Below are positions 1 through 6,888 of a DNA stretch of 9,943 nucleotides, piece by piece. The notes under the pieces were generated by a model. The model worked only from the letters and a program-made list of their open reading frames with translations, was not told the DNA's origin and ran no database searches. The translations under genes were made by a program, and so were the position numbers. Every line of letters starts with the position of its first letter. Position 1 is the stretch's first letter. Where the stretch lies: contig JBEGTT010000087.1 of the NCBI GenBank assembly GCA_041179245.1, forward strand, positions 1 to 9,943. Direction: 5' to 3'. This stretch comes from JBEGTT01 sp041179245 (lineage in GTDB: Bacteria > Pseudomonadota > Gammaproteobacteria > Burkholderiales > Rhodocyclaceae).

Positions 1-562
1 CACTAGCGGCCATTTCACAATAGAACTCAGCCACTTCACGTTGCGAGGCCAAATCAGGCAGTTGTTCAGCAATATGTATCGCCTTCTGCCACTCTTTTTC
101 TTGTTGATAGATTTCCAGCAAGGCTCGTTGAGCTTCATCCTTAAGGGAAGTATCAAGCAATCGGTTAAAAACTGCTTCGGCGCGATCCAGCAAACCGATT
201 TTAAGGAAATCCTGCCCCAACTCAGATAAAGCCTGCAAACGGACTTCTTCGGTAACATCTTCTCGATCAACCAAGCTTTGGTGCATCCGAATCGCCCGTT
301 CGGTCTCGCCCCTGCGGCGGAATAATCCCCCCAGTGCAAAATGCAGTTCAATGGTTTGTGTGTCACCTTTGGCGACTTCCAAAAAAGCATCAATCGCTTT
401 ATCCGGCTCTTCATTGAGGAGGAAATTAAGGCCTTGGAAATAGGAGCGAGGCAAAACGCGAGACTCATGCACCACCTGGTGCATATCGATCCGAGCAGCC
501 ATCCATCCCAAGCCAAAAAACAAAGGAATTAGCAACAGTTGCCAAGTTTCAAATTCGGTCAT
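1..562 (-). CDS. lapB: LapB (YciM), LPS assembly TPR protein, 5' part only
   Basis: Inner-membrane-anchored tetratricopeptide-repeat protein. In E. coli, LapB hands LpxC to the FtsH protease and so limits lipopolysaccharide synthesis. About 187 codons of an expected ~390 are present; the C-terminal half, including the rubredoxin-like metal-binding domain, lies beyond the left edge. The start is the ATG at 562-560, whose ATGA overlaps the lapA stop (4 bases), so translation is probably coupled; I see no Shine-Dalgarno. The N-terminus begins MTEFETWQLLLIPLFFGLGW, giving one membrane span (about residues 7-23). The family segment SYFQGLNFLLNEEPDKAI follows, then the first TPR units with LFRRRGETERAIRMHQ. 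The reading frame stays open to the edge. The wording of the N-terminus is typical of betaproteobacterial LapB. Identification is secure. Confidence 0.93.
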   Translation of the reverse strand, partial: MTEFETWQLLLIPLFFGLGWMAARIDMHQVVHESRVLPRSYFQGLNFLLNEEPDKAIDAFLEVAKGDTQTIELHFALGGLFRRRGETERAIRMHQSLVDREDVTEEVRLQALSELGQDFLKIGLLDRAEAVFNRLLDTSLKDEAQRALLEIYQQEKEWQKAIHIAEQLPDLASQREVAEFYCEMAAS

Positions 563-879
563 GCAACTGGCGGCATTAGGGGATTAGACAATGAGTCAGC
601 GGCAGTAGCTTCACCGACCTTCTTGATGGTGTGCTGGGCGGCATGCAGCTCAGCACTTAAACGAAGAATGTCTCGGCGTTGACGCATGATGAACAGCAAT
701 AGACTGATTGCACAAAGCACAACCCCTATTAAGAATCCACCAAGCAGCATGCCAACTAAAGGGGCTTGCAGGCTGTAATCAGCAAACAAGGTCAGTGTGA
801 CTGGCTGAAGATTACGCACAGCCAGTGCCAGAAAAATCAGAAAAACACAAAGGCGCAAGGCCCAAACAAAGATACGCAT
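559..879 (-). CDS. lapA: LapA family inner-membrane protein (DUF1049)
   Basis: Small inner-membrane partner of LapB in control of LPS assembly. With the start at ATG 879-877 the protein has 106 residues beginning MRIFVWALRLCVF, which matches the usual LapA N-terminus. The frame is open further upstream to a GTG at 912, but that start would sit just past the T-tract of an intrinsic terminator and adds a poorly fitting, polar N-terminus, so I reject it. Two membrane spans are visible, about residues 3-21 and 40-65. Between them is the family motif AVRNLQPVTLTLF, and an Arg-rich cytoplasmic stretch (MRQRRDILRL) leads into a probable coiled coil. The Shine-Dalgarno is weak (GAG directly before ATG). 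It overlaps lapB by 4 bases. Confidence 0.88.
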   Translation of the reverse strand: MRIFVWALRLCVFLIFLALAVRNLQPVTLTLFADYSLQAPLVGMLLGGFLIGVVLCAISLLLFIMRQRRDILRLSAELHAAQHTIKKVGEATAADSLSNPLMPPVA

Positions 880-914
880 CTCGATATGTACTATGTAACC
901 AGCAAAACCCACAA

Positions 915-942
915 TAAAAAGGCGGCAACCAAAGTTGCCGCC
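915..942 (-). terminator. Intrinsic terminator between ihfB and lapA
   Basis: Read on the minus strand, GGCGGCAAC (942-934), loop TTTG and GTTGCCGCC (929-921) form a perfect 9-bp GC-rich stem, followed at once by TTTTTA (920-915). This is a canonical rho-independent terminator 61 bases after the ihfB stop and 35 bases before the chosen lapA start. It should end most rpsA-ihfB transcripts, so lapAB must rely on read-through or a promoter of its own. I could not find a convincing promoter in the short gap. In the plus direction the stem lacks a T-tract. Confidence 0.88.
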
Positions 943-1002
943 CCGAATCTACCATAGCTCACTCTTCATTGGGACTGTGAACTGATATTCCAATGGCTGC
1001 TA

Positions 1003-1290
1003 TTAAGCAGGCCGCTGATCTACCCGTTCCCGCAATTCCTTCCCAGCCTTAAAGTGGGGAACCCACTTAGCTTGGACTTCGACCTTTTCGCCCGATTTAG
1101 GATTACGCCCAACCCGTGGTGGCCGATAATTCAGCGCAAAGCTGCCGAATCCACGAATTTCAATACGATCACCGTTAACTAAGGCTTCCGCCATCGCTTC
1201 CAGCATCATATTGACCGCAAAATCCGCATCCTTCACCACCAGTTGGGGAAAGCGTTCAGCCAATTTCAGAATAAGCTCTGATTTGGTCAT
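1003..1290 (-). CDS. ihfB: Integration host factor beta subunit
   Basis: Beta subunit of the heterodimeric nucleoid protein IHF, which binds WATCAANNNNTTR sites and bends DNA sharply for promoters, replication and recombination. The chosen start MTKSELILKLAERF (ATG 1290-1288) gives 95 residues and aligns without gaps with E. coli IhfB over the DNA-contact region. This places RIEIRGFGSF at 42-51, with the specificity residue Arg46, and the intercalating Pro64 in GRNPKSGE (61-68). The C-terminus has the family's VPHFKAGKELRERV. An in-frame ATG 12 bases upstream (1302) adds MVDS and cannot be excluded; both starts have weak ribosome binding sites. The gene begins 18 bases after rpsA and is probably expressed from the rpsA promoters. 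An intrinsic terminator follows. Confidence 0.96.
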   Translation of the reverse strand: MTKSELILKLAERFPQLVVKDADFAVNMMLEAMAEALVNGDRIEIRGFGSFALNYRPPRVGRNPKSGEKVEVQAKWVPHFKAGKELRERVDQRPA

Positions 1291-1308
1291 GCTATCAACC
1301 ATGATTGC

Positions 1309-2985
1309 TTAGGCCTGTTCCTTGAACTTTGCTTTCAGCAGAGCACCAAGATTGGTAGTCCCAGCAGAACCGGCAGAGTCAGCAGTAAATTTCTGCATCG
1401 CTTCGTGCTGTTCAGCTTGATCCTTAGCCTTGATGGACAGATTAATGCCGCGAGTCTTGCGATCCACGTTAATAATCATCACTTCCAGTTCCTGACCTTC
1501 CTTGATTACCGTAGTCAGATCTTCGATACGATCACGAGAAACTTCAGACACACGCAGGTAGCCTTCAACTTCACCATCTAGGGTTACCACAGCGCCCTTG
1601 GCATCAACTGTCTTCACAGTGCCGTTAACGATGGTGTTCTTGTCATGCGTAGCGATGTAGTTGGTGAATGGGTCGCCTTCCAGTTGCTTAACGCCGAGGG
1701 AGATACGCTCCTTCTCAACATCAATACCCAGAACAACGGCTTCCACTTCGTCACCCTTCTTGAAGCCACGGATGGCTTCTTCGCCAGTCACGTGCCAAGA
1801 AAGATCAGACAAGTGAACCAAACCATCGATACCACCTGGCAAACCAATGAAGATACCAAAGTCAGTAATGGACTTGATGCCACCCTTAACCTTGTCACCC
1901 TTCTTGTGGTTCATGGCGAAATCGTCCCAAGGATTAGACTGACATTGCTTCATGCCTAGGGAGATACGGCGACGATCTTCGTCGATTTCTAGGATCATGA
2001 CTTCAACTTCATCACCCAGAGAAACAACCTTAGATGGATGAACATTCTTGTTGGTCCAATCCATTTCAGAAACGTGTACCAGACCTTCAATGCCTTGTTC
2101 GATTTCAACAAATGCGCCGTAATCAGTCAGGTTAGTCACCTTACCGAACATGCGAGTGCCGGAAGGATAACGACGAGCGATACCCACCCATGGGTCTTCG
2201 CCAAGTTGCTTCATACCGAGTGAAACGCGGTTCTTGTCAGAATCAAACTTGAGAACCTTGGCAGTAACTTCATCACCCACTGCCAGAACTTCGGACGGAT
2301 GACGAACACGGCGCCAAGCCAAGTCAGTAATGTGCAACAGACCATCAATACCGCCGAGGTCAACGAATGCACCGTAATCGGTGATGTTCTTGACCACACC
2401 CTTGATGATGGTGCCTTCCTTAAGGTTTTCGAGCAGCTTCTCGCGCTCTTCACCCACGGAAGCTTCCAGAACCGCACGACGAGAAACAACCACGTTGTTA
2501 CGTTTGCGATCCAGCTTGATAACCTTGAACTCCATCGTCTTACCTTCGTAAGGCGTGGTGTCTTTGATCGGACGCAGGTCAACCAGTGAACCAGGAAGGA
2601 AAGCGCGAACGCCATTGGTCATGACCGTCAGACCACCCTTAACCTTGCCAGTAATCGTACCGGTAACCAAAGACGCTTCGTTTAGAGCCGTTTCCAGGAA
2701 GTTCCAAGAAGCGATGCGCTTAGCGCGGTCGCGAGACAGACGCGTTTCGCCGAAACCATCTTCCAGCATCTCGATAGCAACCTGAACGAAGTCGCCAATG
2801 TTGGCTTCTAGGACGCCCTGATCGTTCAGAAATTCTTCAACGGAGATATAAGACTCAGACTTCAGACCTGCATTAACGACCACAAAGTTTTGGTCGATGC
2901 GTACCACTTCAGCAGTGATAACTTCGCCTTGGCGCATTTCCTGCCGAGCCAGGCTTTCTTCAAATAGTTCTGCAAAAGATTCCAT
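1309..2985 (-). CDS. rpsA: 30S ribosomal protein S1
   Basis: RNA-binding protein of the small ribosomal subunit. It captures mRNAs with structured or weak initiation regions and unfolds them on the 30S subunit. The start is ATG 2985-2983 (MESFAELFEESLARQEMRQG), the standard S1 N-terminus, giving 558 residues against 557 in E. coli. A GTG four codons upstream (2997) is in frame but adds non-family residues. Six S1/OB-fold repeats can be followed: two divergent ones that bind the ribosome (about 20-170), then four RNA-binding repeats with recurrent motifs such as ITDYGAFVDLGGIDGLLHI, LTDYGAFVEIEQGIEGLVHV and ITDFGIFIGLPGGIDGLVHL. The start has no proper Shine-Dalgarno (only GAG about 12 bases upstream), as is known for E. 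coli rpsA. The usual upstream neighbour cmk is absent; aroC is divergent instead. Confidence 0.98.
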   Translation of the reverse strand: MESFAELFEESLARQEMRQGEVITAEVVRIDQNFVVVNAGLKSESYISVEEFLNDQGVLEANIGDFVQVAIEMLEDGFGETRLSRDRAKRIASWNFLETALNEASLVTGTITGKVKGGLTVMTNGVRAFLPGSLVDLRPIKDTTPYEGKTMEFKVIKLDRKRNNVVVSRRAVLEASVGEEREKLLENLKEGTIIKGVVKNITDYGAFVDLGGIDGLLHITDLAWRRVRHPSEVLAVGDEVTAKVLKFDSDKNRVSLGMKQLGEDPWVGIARRYPSGTRMFGKVTNLTDYGAFVEIEQGIEGLVHVSEMDWTNKNVHPSKVVSLGDEVEVMILEIDEDRRRISLGMKQCQSNPWDDFAMNHKKGDKVKGGIKSITDFGIFIGLPGGIDGLVHLSDLSWHVTGEEAIRGFKKGDEVEAVVLGIDVEKERISLGVKQLEGDPFTNYIATHDKNTIVNGTVKTVDAKGAVVTLDGEVEGYLRVSEVSRDRIEDLTTVIKEGQELEVMIINVDRKTRGINLSIKAKDQAEQHEAMQKFTADSAGSAGTTNLGALLKAKFKEQA

Positions 2986-3005
2986 GTAATGAATCACTCT
3001 TTTTT

Positions 3006-3018
3006 ACCGCAAAGCGGT
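3006..3018 (-). promoter_or_regulatory. Hairpin in the rpsA mRNA leader
   Basis: ACCGC / AAA / GCGGT forms a perfect 5-bp stem with a 3-base loop inside the rpsA leader. It ends 20 bases before the ATG and is followed on the mRNA by an A-rich stretch (AAAAAAG). It is not a terminator, since no T-tract follows on either strand. S1 is known to repress its own mRNA through a structured leader lacking a strong Shine-Dalgarno in E. coli. A similar role here is inference from position only. Confidence 0.4.
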
Positions 3019-3042
3019 GGGTTAGTTGAACACCGTCAGCTT

Positions 3043-3069
3043 GATTTAGCCGACATCCTGCCTTGTCAA
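3043..3069 (-). promoter_or_regulatory. Possible second rpsA promoter (proximal)
   Basis: A perfect -35 hexamer TTGACA (3069-3064, minus strand) is followed 15 bases later by TAAATC (3048-3043). The -10 is poor (3 of 6) and the spacer is short, so only the -35 is persuasive. E. coli rpsA has several promoters, which makes a second one plausible but does not prove it. Confidence 0.25.
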
Positions 3070-3113
3070 TAACTGCCAAAAAACGATAATTCCGGCCACA
3101 AACAAGGCGCGGC

Positions 3114-3141
3114 ATTCTAACCGAAAATAATTGCCGATCAA
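3114..3141 (-). promoter_or_regulatory. Probable rpsA sigma70 promoter (distal)
   Basis: On the minus strand, TTGATC (3141-3136) and TAGAAT (3119-3114) are separated by 16 bases; the -10 matches consensus at 5 of 6 positions and the -35 at 4 of 6. The discriminator after the -10 is GCCGCGCC, the GC-rich type associated with stringent control of ribosomal promoters. Upstream lie A-tracts (T4 at 3154-3157 and T6 at 3165-3170 on the plus strand) resembling an UP element. Transcription would start near 3107, giving a leader of about 120 bases. No experimental start is available. Confidence 0.6.
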
Positions 3142-3148
3142 TCACTTA
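3136..3148. promoter_or_regulatory. Candidate IHF binding site over the rpsA -35 box
   Basis: GATCAATCACTTA matches the IHF consensus WATCAANNNNTTR at every specified position except the first (G for W). An AT-rich stretch (GAAAATAATTG, 3123-3133) lies on the side where IHF sites often carry one. The site overlaps the -35 hexamer of the promoter driving rpsA-ihfB, a position suited to repression by the operon's own product. A 12-of-13 match can arise by chance, so this rests mainly on location. Confidence 0.4.
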
Positions 3149-3293
3149 TTCGATTTTCAGAAGATTTTTTCTTGAATAAATCGCCGCCTTTTGCACTTCC
3201 TGAGTAAGTTACTAGACTTCGCTTGGTTTCTGGCTGCCTGTTTCCTTGTGATAGGATCAACAGTCTTAATTGTTTCTGATTGTTCTAGCGCCC

Positions 3294-4388
3294 ATGTCTG
3301 GAAATACCTTCGGCACACTTTTTACGGTGACCTCATTTGGTGAGTCACACGGACCTGCAATTGGTTGCGTCATCGATGGGTGCCCTCCTGGAATGGCGCT
3401 TGAAGCTGCTGATATTCAGATTGAACTAGATCGACGTAAGCCTGGAACATCCCGCCACGTTACCCAACGCCGCGAAGCAGATGAAGTTGAGATTCTGTCA
3501 GGGGTTTTTGAGGGAAAAACGACCGGTGCTCCTATCGGCTTATTGATCCGAAATACCGACCAGCGTAGTAAAGACTACGGCAATATCGCCAGCACCTTCC
3601 GCCCCGGGCACGCTGACTATACCTACACCCATAAATATGGATTTCGGGACTATCGAGGCGGCGGACGAGCCTCCGCACGGGAAACCGCTGTTCGTGTAGC
3701 CGCAGGCGCTATTGCTAAAAAATGGTTGTTTGAGCGTTACGGAGTTACGGTCCAAGGATGGATGAGCCAACTCGGCGAAATTGAAATTCCCTTCGTCAGC
3801 CTCGATCAAATGGACAACCCATTTTTTGCGCCCAATACGGCTGTTGTTCCAGAACTAGAAGCCTATATGGATCAGCTACGCAAATCCTGTGACTCGATTG
3901 GCGCCCAAATTACCGTCTCAGCCCAAGGTGTTCCACCGGGCTTGGGCGAACCCGTCTATGACCGGCTAGATGCCGAGATTGCTTATGCCATGATGGGTAT
4001 CAATGCGGTTAAGGGCGTCGAAATCGGCGCCGGATTTGCCTCTATCACTCAAAAGGGTAGTGAGCACGGGGATGAAATAACGCCAGCAGGATTTTTAAGT
4101 AACAACGCGGGAGGTATTCTGGGCGGCATTTCTAGCGGACAAGATATTGTGGTTAACATTGCCATCAAACCAACACCGTCCATTTACCAGGAACGTCAAA
4201 CGATCGACCTCGACGGCAAGGCCAGAGTTGTTGCAACGGAAGGCCGCCACGACCCCTGTGTTGGCATTCGCGCCACCCCCATTGCCGAAGCTATGCTGGC
4301 ACTCGTACTCATTGACCACGCGTTGCGCCACCGTGCTCAGTGTGGTGATGTAAACTGTTCCACCCCAATTATTCCTGCCCATACTTAA
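3294..4388 (+). CDS. aroC: Chorismate synthase
   Basis: Last step of the shikimate pathway: anti-1,4-elimination of phosphate from 5-enolpyruvylshikimate-3-phosphate to give chorismate, needing reduced FMN. The chosen start gives 364 residues beginning MSGNTFGTLFTVTSFGESHG, a standard family N-terminus with the conserved His19 in GESHG. Other signatures are RGGGRASARET at 121-131 (flavin/substrate site), SNNAGGILGGISSGQ, and the C-terminal RHDPCVGIRATPIAEAM. The frame extends upstream to a TTG at 3270 that would add MFLIVLAP; AGGAT (3253-3257) lies 12 bases before that TTG, whereas the ATG at 3294 has no Shine-Dalgarno. I prefer the ATG on family length. It is transcribed divergently from rpsA across about 300 bases; its own promoter is not clear to me. 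Confidence 0.97.
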   Translation: MSGNTFGTLFTVTSFGESHGPAIGCVIDGCPPGMALEAADIQIELDRRKPGTSRHVTQRREADEVEILSGVFEGKTTGAPIGLLIRNTDQRSKDYGNIASTFRPGHADYTYTHKYGFRDYRGGGRASARETAVRVAAGAIAKKWLFERYGVTVQGWMSQLGEIEIPFVSLDQMDNPFFAPNTAVVPELEAYMDQLRKSCDSIGAQITVSAQGVPPGLGEPVYDRLDAEIAYAMMGINAVKGVEIGAGFASITQKGSEHGDEITPAGFLSNNAGGILGGISSGQDIVVNIAIKPTPSIYQERQTIDLDGKARVVATEGRHDPCVGIRATPIAEAMLALVLIDHALRHRAQCGDVNCSTPIIPAHT

Positions 4389-4444
4389 CAACGCGTCGCT
4401 GTTATTTGGGCAAAACTCAGGCAAAACAAATTAACGATTATTAC

Positions 4445-4450
4445 AAGGAG
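4445..4450 (+). promoter_or_regulatory. Ribosome binding site of the DUF465 gene
   Basis: AAGGAG sits 6 bases before the ATG at 4457. It fixes that start over a longer frame running from 4406, and is the strongest Shine-Dalgarno in the window. Confidence 0.85.
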
Positions 4451-4456
4451 AAGACG

Positions 4457-4708
4457 ATGCAAGTAGAACACCACGATTTACACCATGAATTCCCTGAACT
4501 TGGCGAACAAATGACTGCGCTGAAAACCAGCAACGCTCACTTTGCCAAGTTGTTTGCCCAGTACCACGAAAAAACTAACGAAGTTGAAAAGTTGGAAGGT
4601 AAAGACGTACCGGTAGATGACGTAACCTTTGAAGAACTGAAGAAAAAACGCCTGAAACTAAAAGATGAACTCTACCAGATGCTGATTACCGCCAAGAACG
4701 GTAAATAA
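4457..4708 (+). CDS. YdcH family protein (DUF465)
   Basis: Small 83-residue protein of the YdcH/DUF465 family; its molecular role is not established. It begins MQVEHHDLHHEFPELGEQM and shows the family's helix-turn-helix-like layout. The first helix carries LHHEFPE and continues through FAKLFAQYHEKTNEVEKLEG; a short linker (KDVPVDDVTFEEL) leads to a basic second helix, KKKRLKLKDELYQML. Both helices have heptad-like hydrophobic spacing, suggesting a two-helix coiled coil. There is no signal peptide or membrane span, so it should be cytoplasmic. The strong Shine-Dalgarno suggests high expression. It lies 68 bases after aroC and is closed off by its own terminator. Confidence 0.85.
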   Translation: MQVEHHDLHHEFPELGEQMTALKTSNAHFAKLFAQYHEKTNEVEKLEGKDVPVDDVTFEELKKKRLKLKDELYQMLITAKNGK

Positions 4709-4726
4709 TCAATACGCAGCCAATAC

Positions 4727-4754
4727 AGCCGCCCAATCAACGGGCGGCTTTTTT
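4727..4754 (+). terminator. Intrinsic terminator after the DUF465 gene
   Basis: AGCCGCCC (4727-4734), loop AATCAAC and GGGCGGCT (4742-4749) form an 8-bp GC-rich stem that runs directly into a T-tract ending at 4754. It separates aroC/DUF465 from the transporter gene downstream. Confidence 0.92.
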
Positions 4755-4787
4755 ATACCCCCAAATTTTGCACACACTTATCACACC

Positions 4788-5951
4788 GTGAAGATGCCAG
4801 TCACTTTCCGCCTGTCTGGTTACTACTTCTTTTATTTTGCCTTTGTAGGCGCGTTTTCGCCCTATTTCGGGCTGTACTTGCAAAGCAAATCCTTTTCCGC
4901 CTGGGATATCAGCTTACTGATGTCGCAAATGCAATTGATGCGATTGATCGGTCCCTTTGTGTGGGGAACTCTCGCAGACCGGGGGCTGTGCAGGCAAAAA
5001 ATCATCCGTTGGTCAGCCGCACTGAGCCTGCTTGGGTTTTCAGCTTTTTTCTGGTTCGACACACTCAACCCACTGTTACTAGCGATGGCTATTTTGGCCT
5101 TTTTCTGGAGTGCCGCCCTCCCCCTAATTGAAACAATCACCTTTGATTACTTATCCCAGCAACCGGGCCAGTACGGACGAATTCGGATGTGGGGATCGGT
5201 AGGTTTTATTGCAGCAGTTCTTGCCATTGGCTGGTTACTTGACAGACAACCGGTCAACAGCGTGCTTTGGGCATCCTGGCTGGTCCTTTTAGGCATTTTC
5301 GGGTTTTCACTCGCCATTCCCGACATCCCTCGACAACATCAGCTGATTGCCGGCGAACCTCAAAAAAGCTTACGGGACATCCTGTTTACGCCCAGCGTAC
5401 TCGCGCTACTGTCTTCTTGTTTTGCCATGTCCGCCGCTCACGGGGCACTGTACATTTTTTACTCGATTCATCTTGCCGAACATGGCTACAGCACCACGGC
5501 CATCGGCTTATTATGGTCGCTGGGCGTAATCGCTGAAATTGGGGTTTTTATGGCCATGCCAAATATTTCTGCACGTTGGTCACTTCGCACCATACTGATG
5601 GCGTGTTATCTCACCGCCGTTATCCGGTTCATCGCCATTGGCTGGTTAATTGATTGGATTTTGCTTGCCATCATCGCGCAGGTTCTTCACGGCCTCACCT
5701 TTGGTGCCCACCATGCTGCATCAATTGCCGCCATCAACCGTTGGTTTCCCGGTAACAGTCAAACTCGCGGACAAGCGCTTTACTCCAGCCTCTCTTTTGG
5801 TGCCGGCGGCCTGTTGGGCGGCTTATTAAGCGGCTATATGTGGGAACATGTGGGAAGCCAATGGACCTACTCCGCGAGCGCCTTACTCGCCTTGATTGGG
5901 GCTGGCCTTGTCTGGCAGTGGCTTCCACGATCTTCAGCCGCGATTACTTAA
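4788..5951 (+). CDS. MFS transporter, HcaT-like (phenylpropionate permease family)
   Basis: Inner-membrane carrier of the major facilitator superfamily, 385-387 residues, with about twelve hydrophobic segments. It opens with RLSGYYFFYFAFVGAFSPYF, characteristic of the HcaT/MFS_1-like branch (3-phenylpropionic acid transporter family). The loop 2-3 signature is present as WGTLADRGLCRQK (about residues 59-71). The second half contains HGLTFGAHHAASIAAINRWF and the GGLLGGLLSGY segment. Two starts are possible, GTG 4788 or ATG 4794, neither with a clear ribosome binding site. The substrate cannot be read from sequence: no aromatic-degradation genes are nearby, and many family members in Proteobacteria are uncharacterised. 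The gene is 8 bases ahead of the M48 peptidase gene and probably cotranscribed with it. Confidence 0.88.
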   Translation: MKMPVTFRLSGYYFFYFAFVGAFSPYFGLYLQSKSFSAWDISLLMSQMQLMRLIGPFVWGTLADRGLCRQKIIRWSAALSLLGFSAFFWFDTLNPLLLAMAILAFFWSAALPLIETITFDYLSQQPGQYGRIRMWGSVGFIAAVLAIGWLLDRQPVNSVLWASWLVLLGIFGFSLAIPDIPRQHQLIAGEPQKSLRDILFTPSVLALLSSCFAMSAAHGALYIFYSIHLAEHGYSTTAIGLLWSLGVIAEIGVFMAMPNISARWSLRTILMACYLTAVIRFIAIGWLIDWILLAIIAQVLHGLTFGAHHAASIAAINRWFPGNSQTRGQALYSSLSFGAGGLLGGLLSGYMWEHVGSQWTYSASALLALIGAGLVWQWLPRSSAAIT

Positions 5952-5959
5952 GCGAAATC

Positions 5960-6808
5960 ATGAAAAAATACTTGCGCCTCTCATTTTTGAGTACAGCCCT
6001 AACCGCAGCCCTGTTGGCCGGCTGCGCCAGCACTACCGCCCCCGGAACCGTTGGCATTGAACGCCAGCAAATGCTGCTCATTTCCTCCCAGGAAATGAAT
6101 AAAGCATCGGAACAAGCGTATCGCAGCACACTCAAACAAGCGGGAGACAAAGGGAAGCTTTTGCAATCCGGGCCTTACGTCGATCGCGTCCGGGCGATTG
6201 CCCGCCGCCTTATTCCCGCTACCGCTGTTTTCCGCGCTGATGCACCGAAATGGAAATGGGAAGCTAACGTCATCGAATCACCCGAACTTAACGCATGGTG
6301 CATGCCCGGTGGGAAGATTGCGGTGTATACCGGTTTGATTGAAAAGCTTCACGCTACCGATGACGAACTAGCAGCAGTGATGGGCCATGAAATTGCCCAC
6401 GCCCTGCGCGAACATGGACGTGAACGCGTTTCAAGAGCTCAGATGACTAATATCGGATTGAGTGTGATTAGTATCGCCACCGGGATGGGGCAAATTGCCA
6501 CCGATTTGGCGGGCACCGTTGCCAATGTCACATTTTCTTTACCCAATAGCCGAGAAGCGGAAGTAGAGGCAGACCGAATCGGCGTTGAACTGGCTGCACG
6601 GGCAGGCTACAACCCCCACGCTGCGGTCTCGCTCTGGGAAAAAATGGAAAAATCCGGTGGACAAAAACCCCCCGAATGGCTTTCTACCCACCCTTCAGGC
6701 TCATCGCGAATTAATGACCTCTCGGTGTACGCTGAACGCGTTGAAGATTTGTATGAAGAAGCGACGAGGCAACGAAAAAATAAAGCCAATTCGCGTAATA
6801 ACGATTGA
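5960..6808 (+). CDS. M48-family metalloprotease lipoprotein (LoiP/YggG-like)
   Basis: Predicted zinc metalloendopeptidase on the periplasmic side of the outer membrane, 282 residues. The N-terminus MKKYLRLSFL with lipobox LLAGC (Cys22) marks a lipoprotein; Ala at the +2 position fits sorting to the outer membrane. The catalytic motif HEIAH gives His143, Glu144 and His147. The third zinc ligand is expected to be Glu201 in EVEADRIG (201-208). The family signature THPSGSSRINDL follows near the C-terminus, and the tail is basic and polar (RQRKNKANSRNND). E. coli relatives LoiP and BepA act in outer-membrane protein quality control. The frame is open upstream inside the transporter gene, but only the ATG at 5960 yields the lipoprotein signal. 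Confidence 0.92.
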   Translation: MKKYLRLSFLSTALTAALLAGCASTTAPGTVGIERQQMLLISSQEMNKASEQAYRSTLKQAGDKGKLLQSGPYVDRVRAIARRLIPATAVFRADAPKWKWEANVIESPELNAWCMPGGKIAVYTGLIEKLHATDDELAAVMGHEIAHALREHGRERVSRAQMTNIGLSVISIATGMGQIATDLAGTVANVTFSLPNSREAEVEADRIGVELAARAGYNPHAAVSLWEKMEKSGGQKPPEWLSTHPSGSSRINDLSVYAERVEDLYEEATRQRKNKANSRNND

Positions 6809-6820
6809 AACAATTCCGCA

Positions 6821-6850
6821 TAGACAAGTTAGCGATTCGTTCCTCATAAT
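6821..6850 (+). promoter_or_regulatory. Probable sigma70 promoter for yciB-yciI-bolA-parvulin
   Basis: TAGACA (6821-6826, 5 of 6) and CATAAT (6845-6850, 5 of 6) are 18 bases apart in the gap before yciB, followed by a GC-rich CGCCGCCC. Transcription would start about 30 bases before the yciB ATG. No other good promoter is seen before the next three genes. Confidence 0.5.
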
Positions 6851-6888
6851 CGCCGCCCAACCACCGTTTTCCATTTTCTGGCTACTCA

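Noticed and set aside
41..532. Plus-strand frames of 62-63 codons at the left end
   Set aside because: They are antisense to lapB, have no ribosome binding site, and show no protein-like pattern.
880..912. GTG start for lapA at 912
   Set aside because: It sits right after the terminator T-tract and adds residues not seen in LapA; the ATG at 879 matches the family start.
2211..2615. 134-codon minus-strand frame inside rpsA
   Set aside because: It lies in another frame of the same strand as rpsA, has no family features, and rpsA is certain over this stretch.
3006..3018. rpsA leader hairpin as a terminator
   Set aside because: No T-tract follows on either strand; T residues precede it on the plus strand only.
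4386..4408. Possible terminator just after aroC
   Set aside because: The AACAACG/CGCTGTT pairing has a mismatch and is followed by ATTTGGG, with no T-tract.
5840..5959. Upstream extension of the M48 peptidase frame into the transporter gene
   Set aside because: The extension overlaps a certain coding region and would bury the lipoprotein signal; the start at 5960 gives a clean lipobox.
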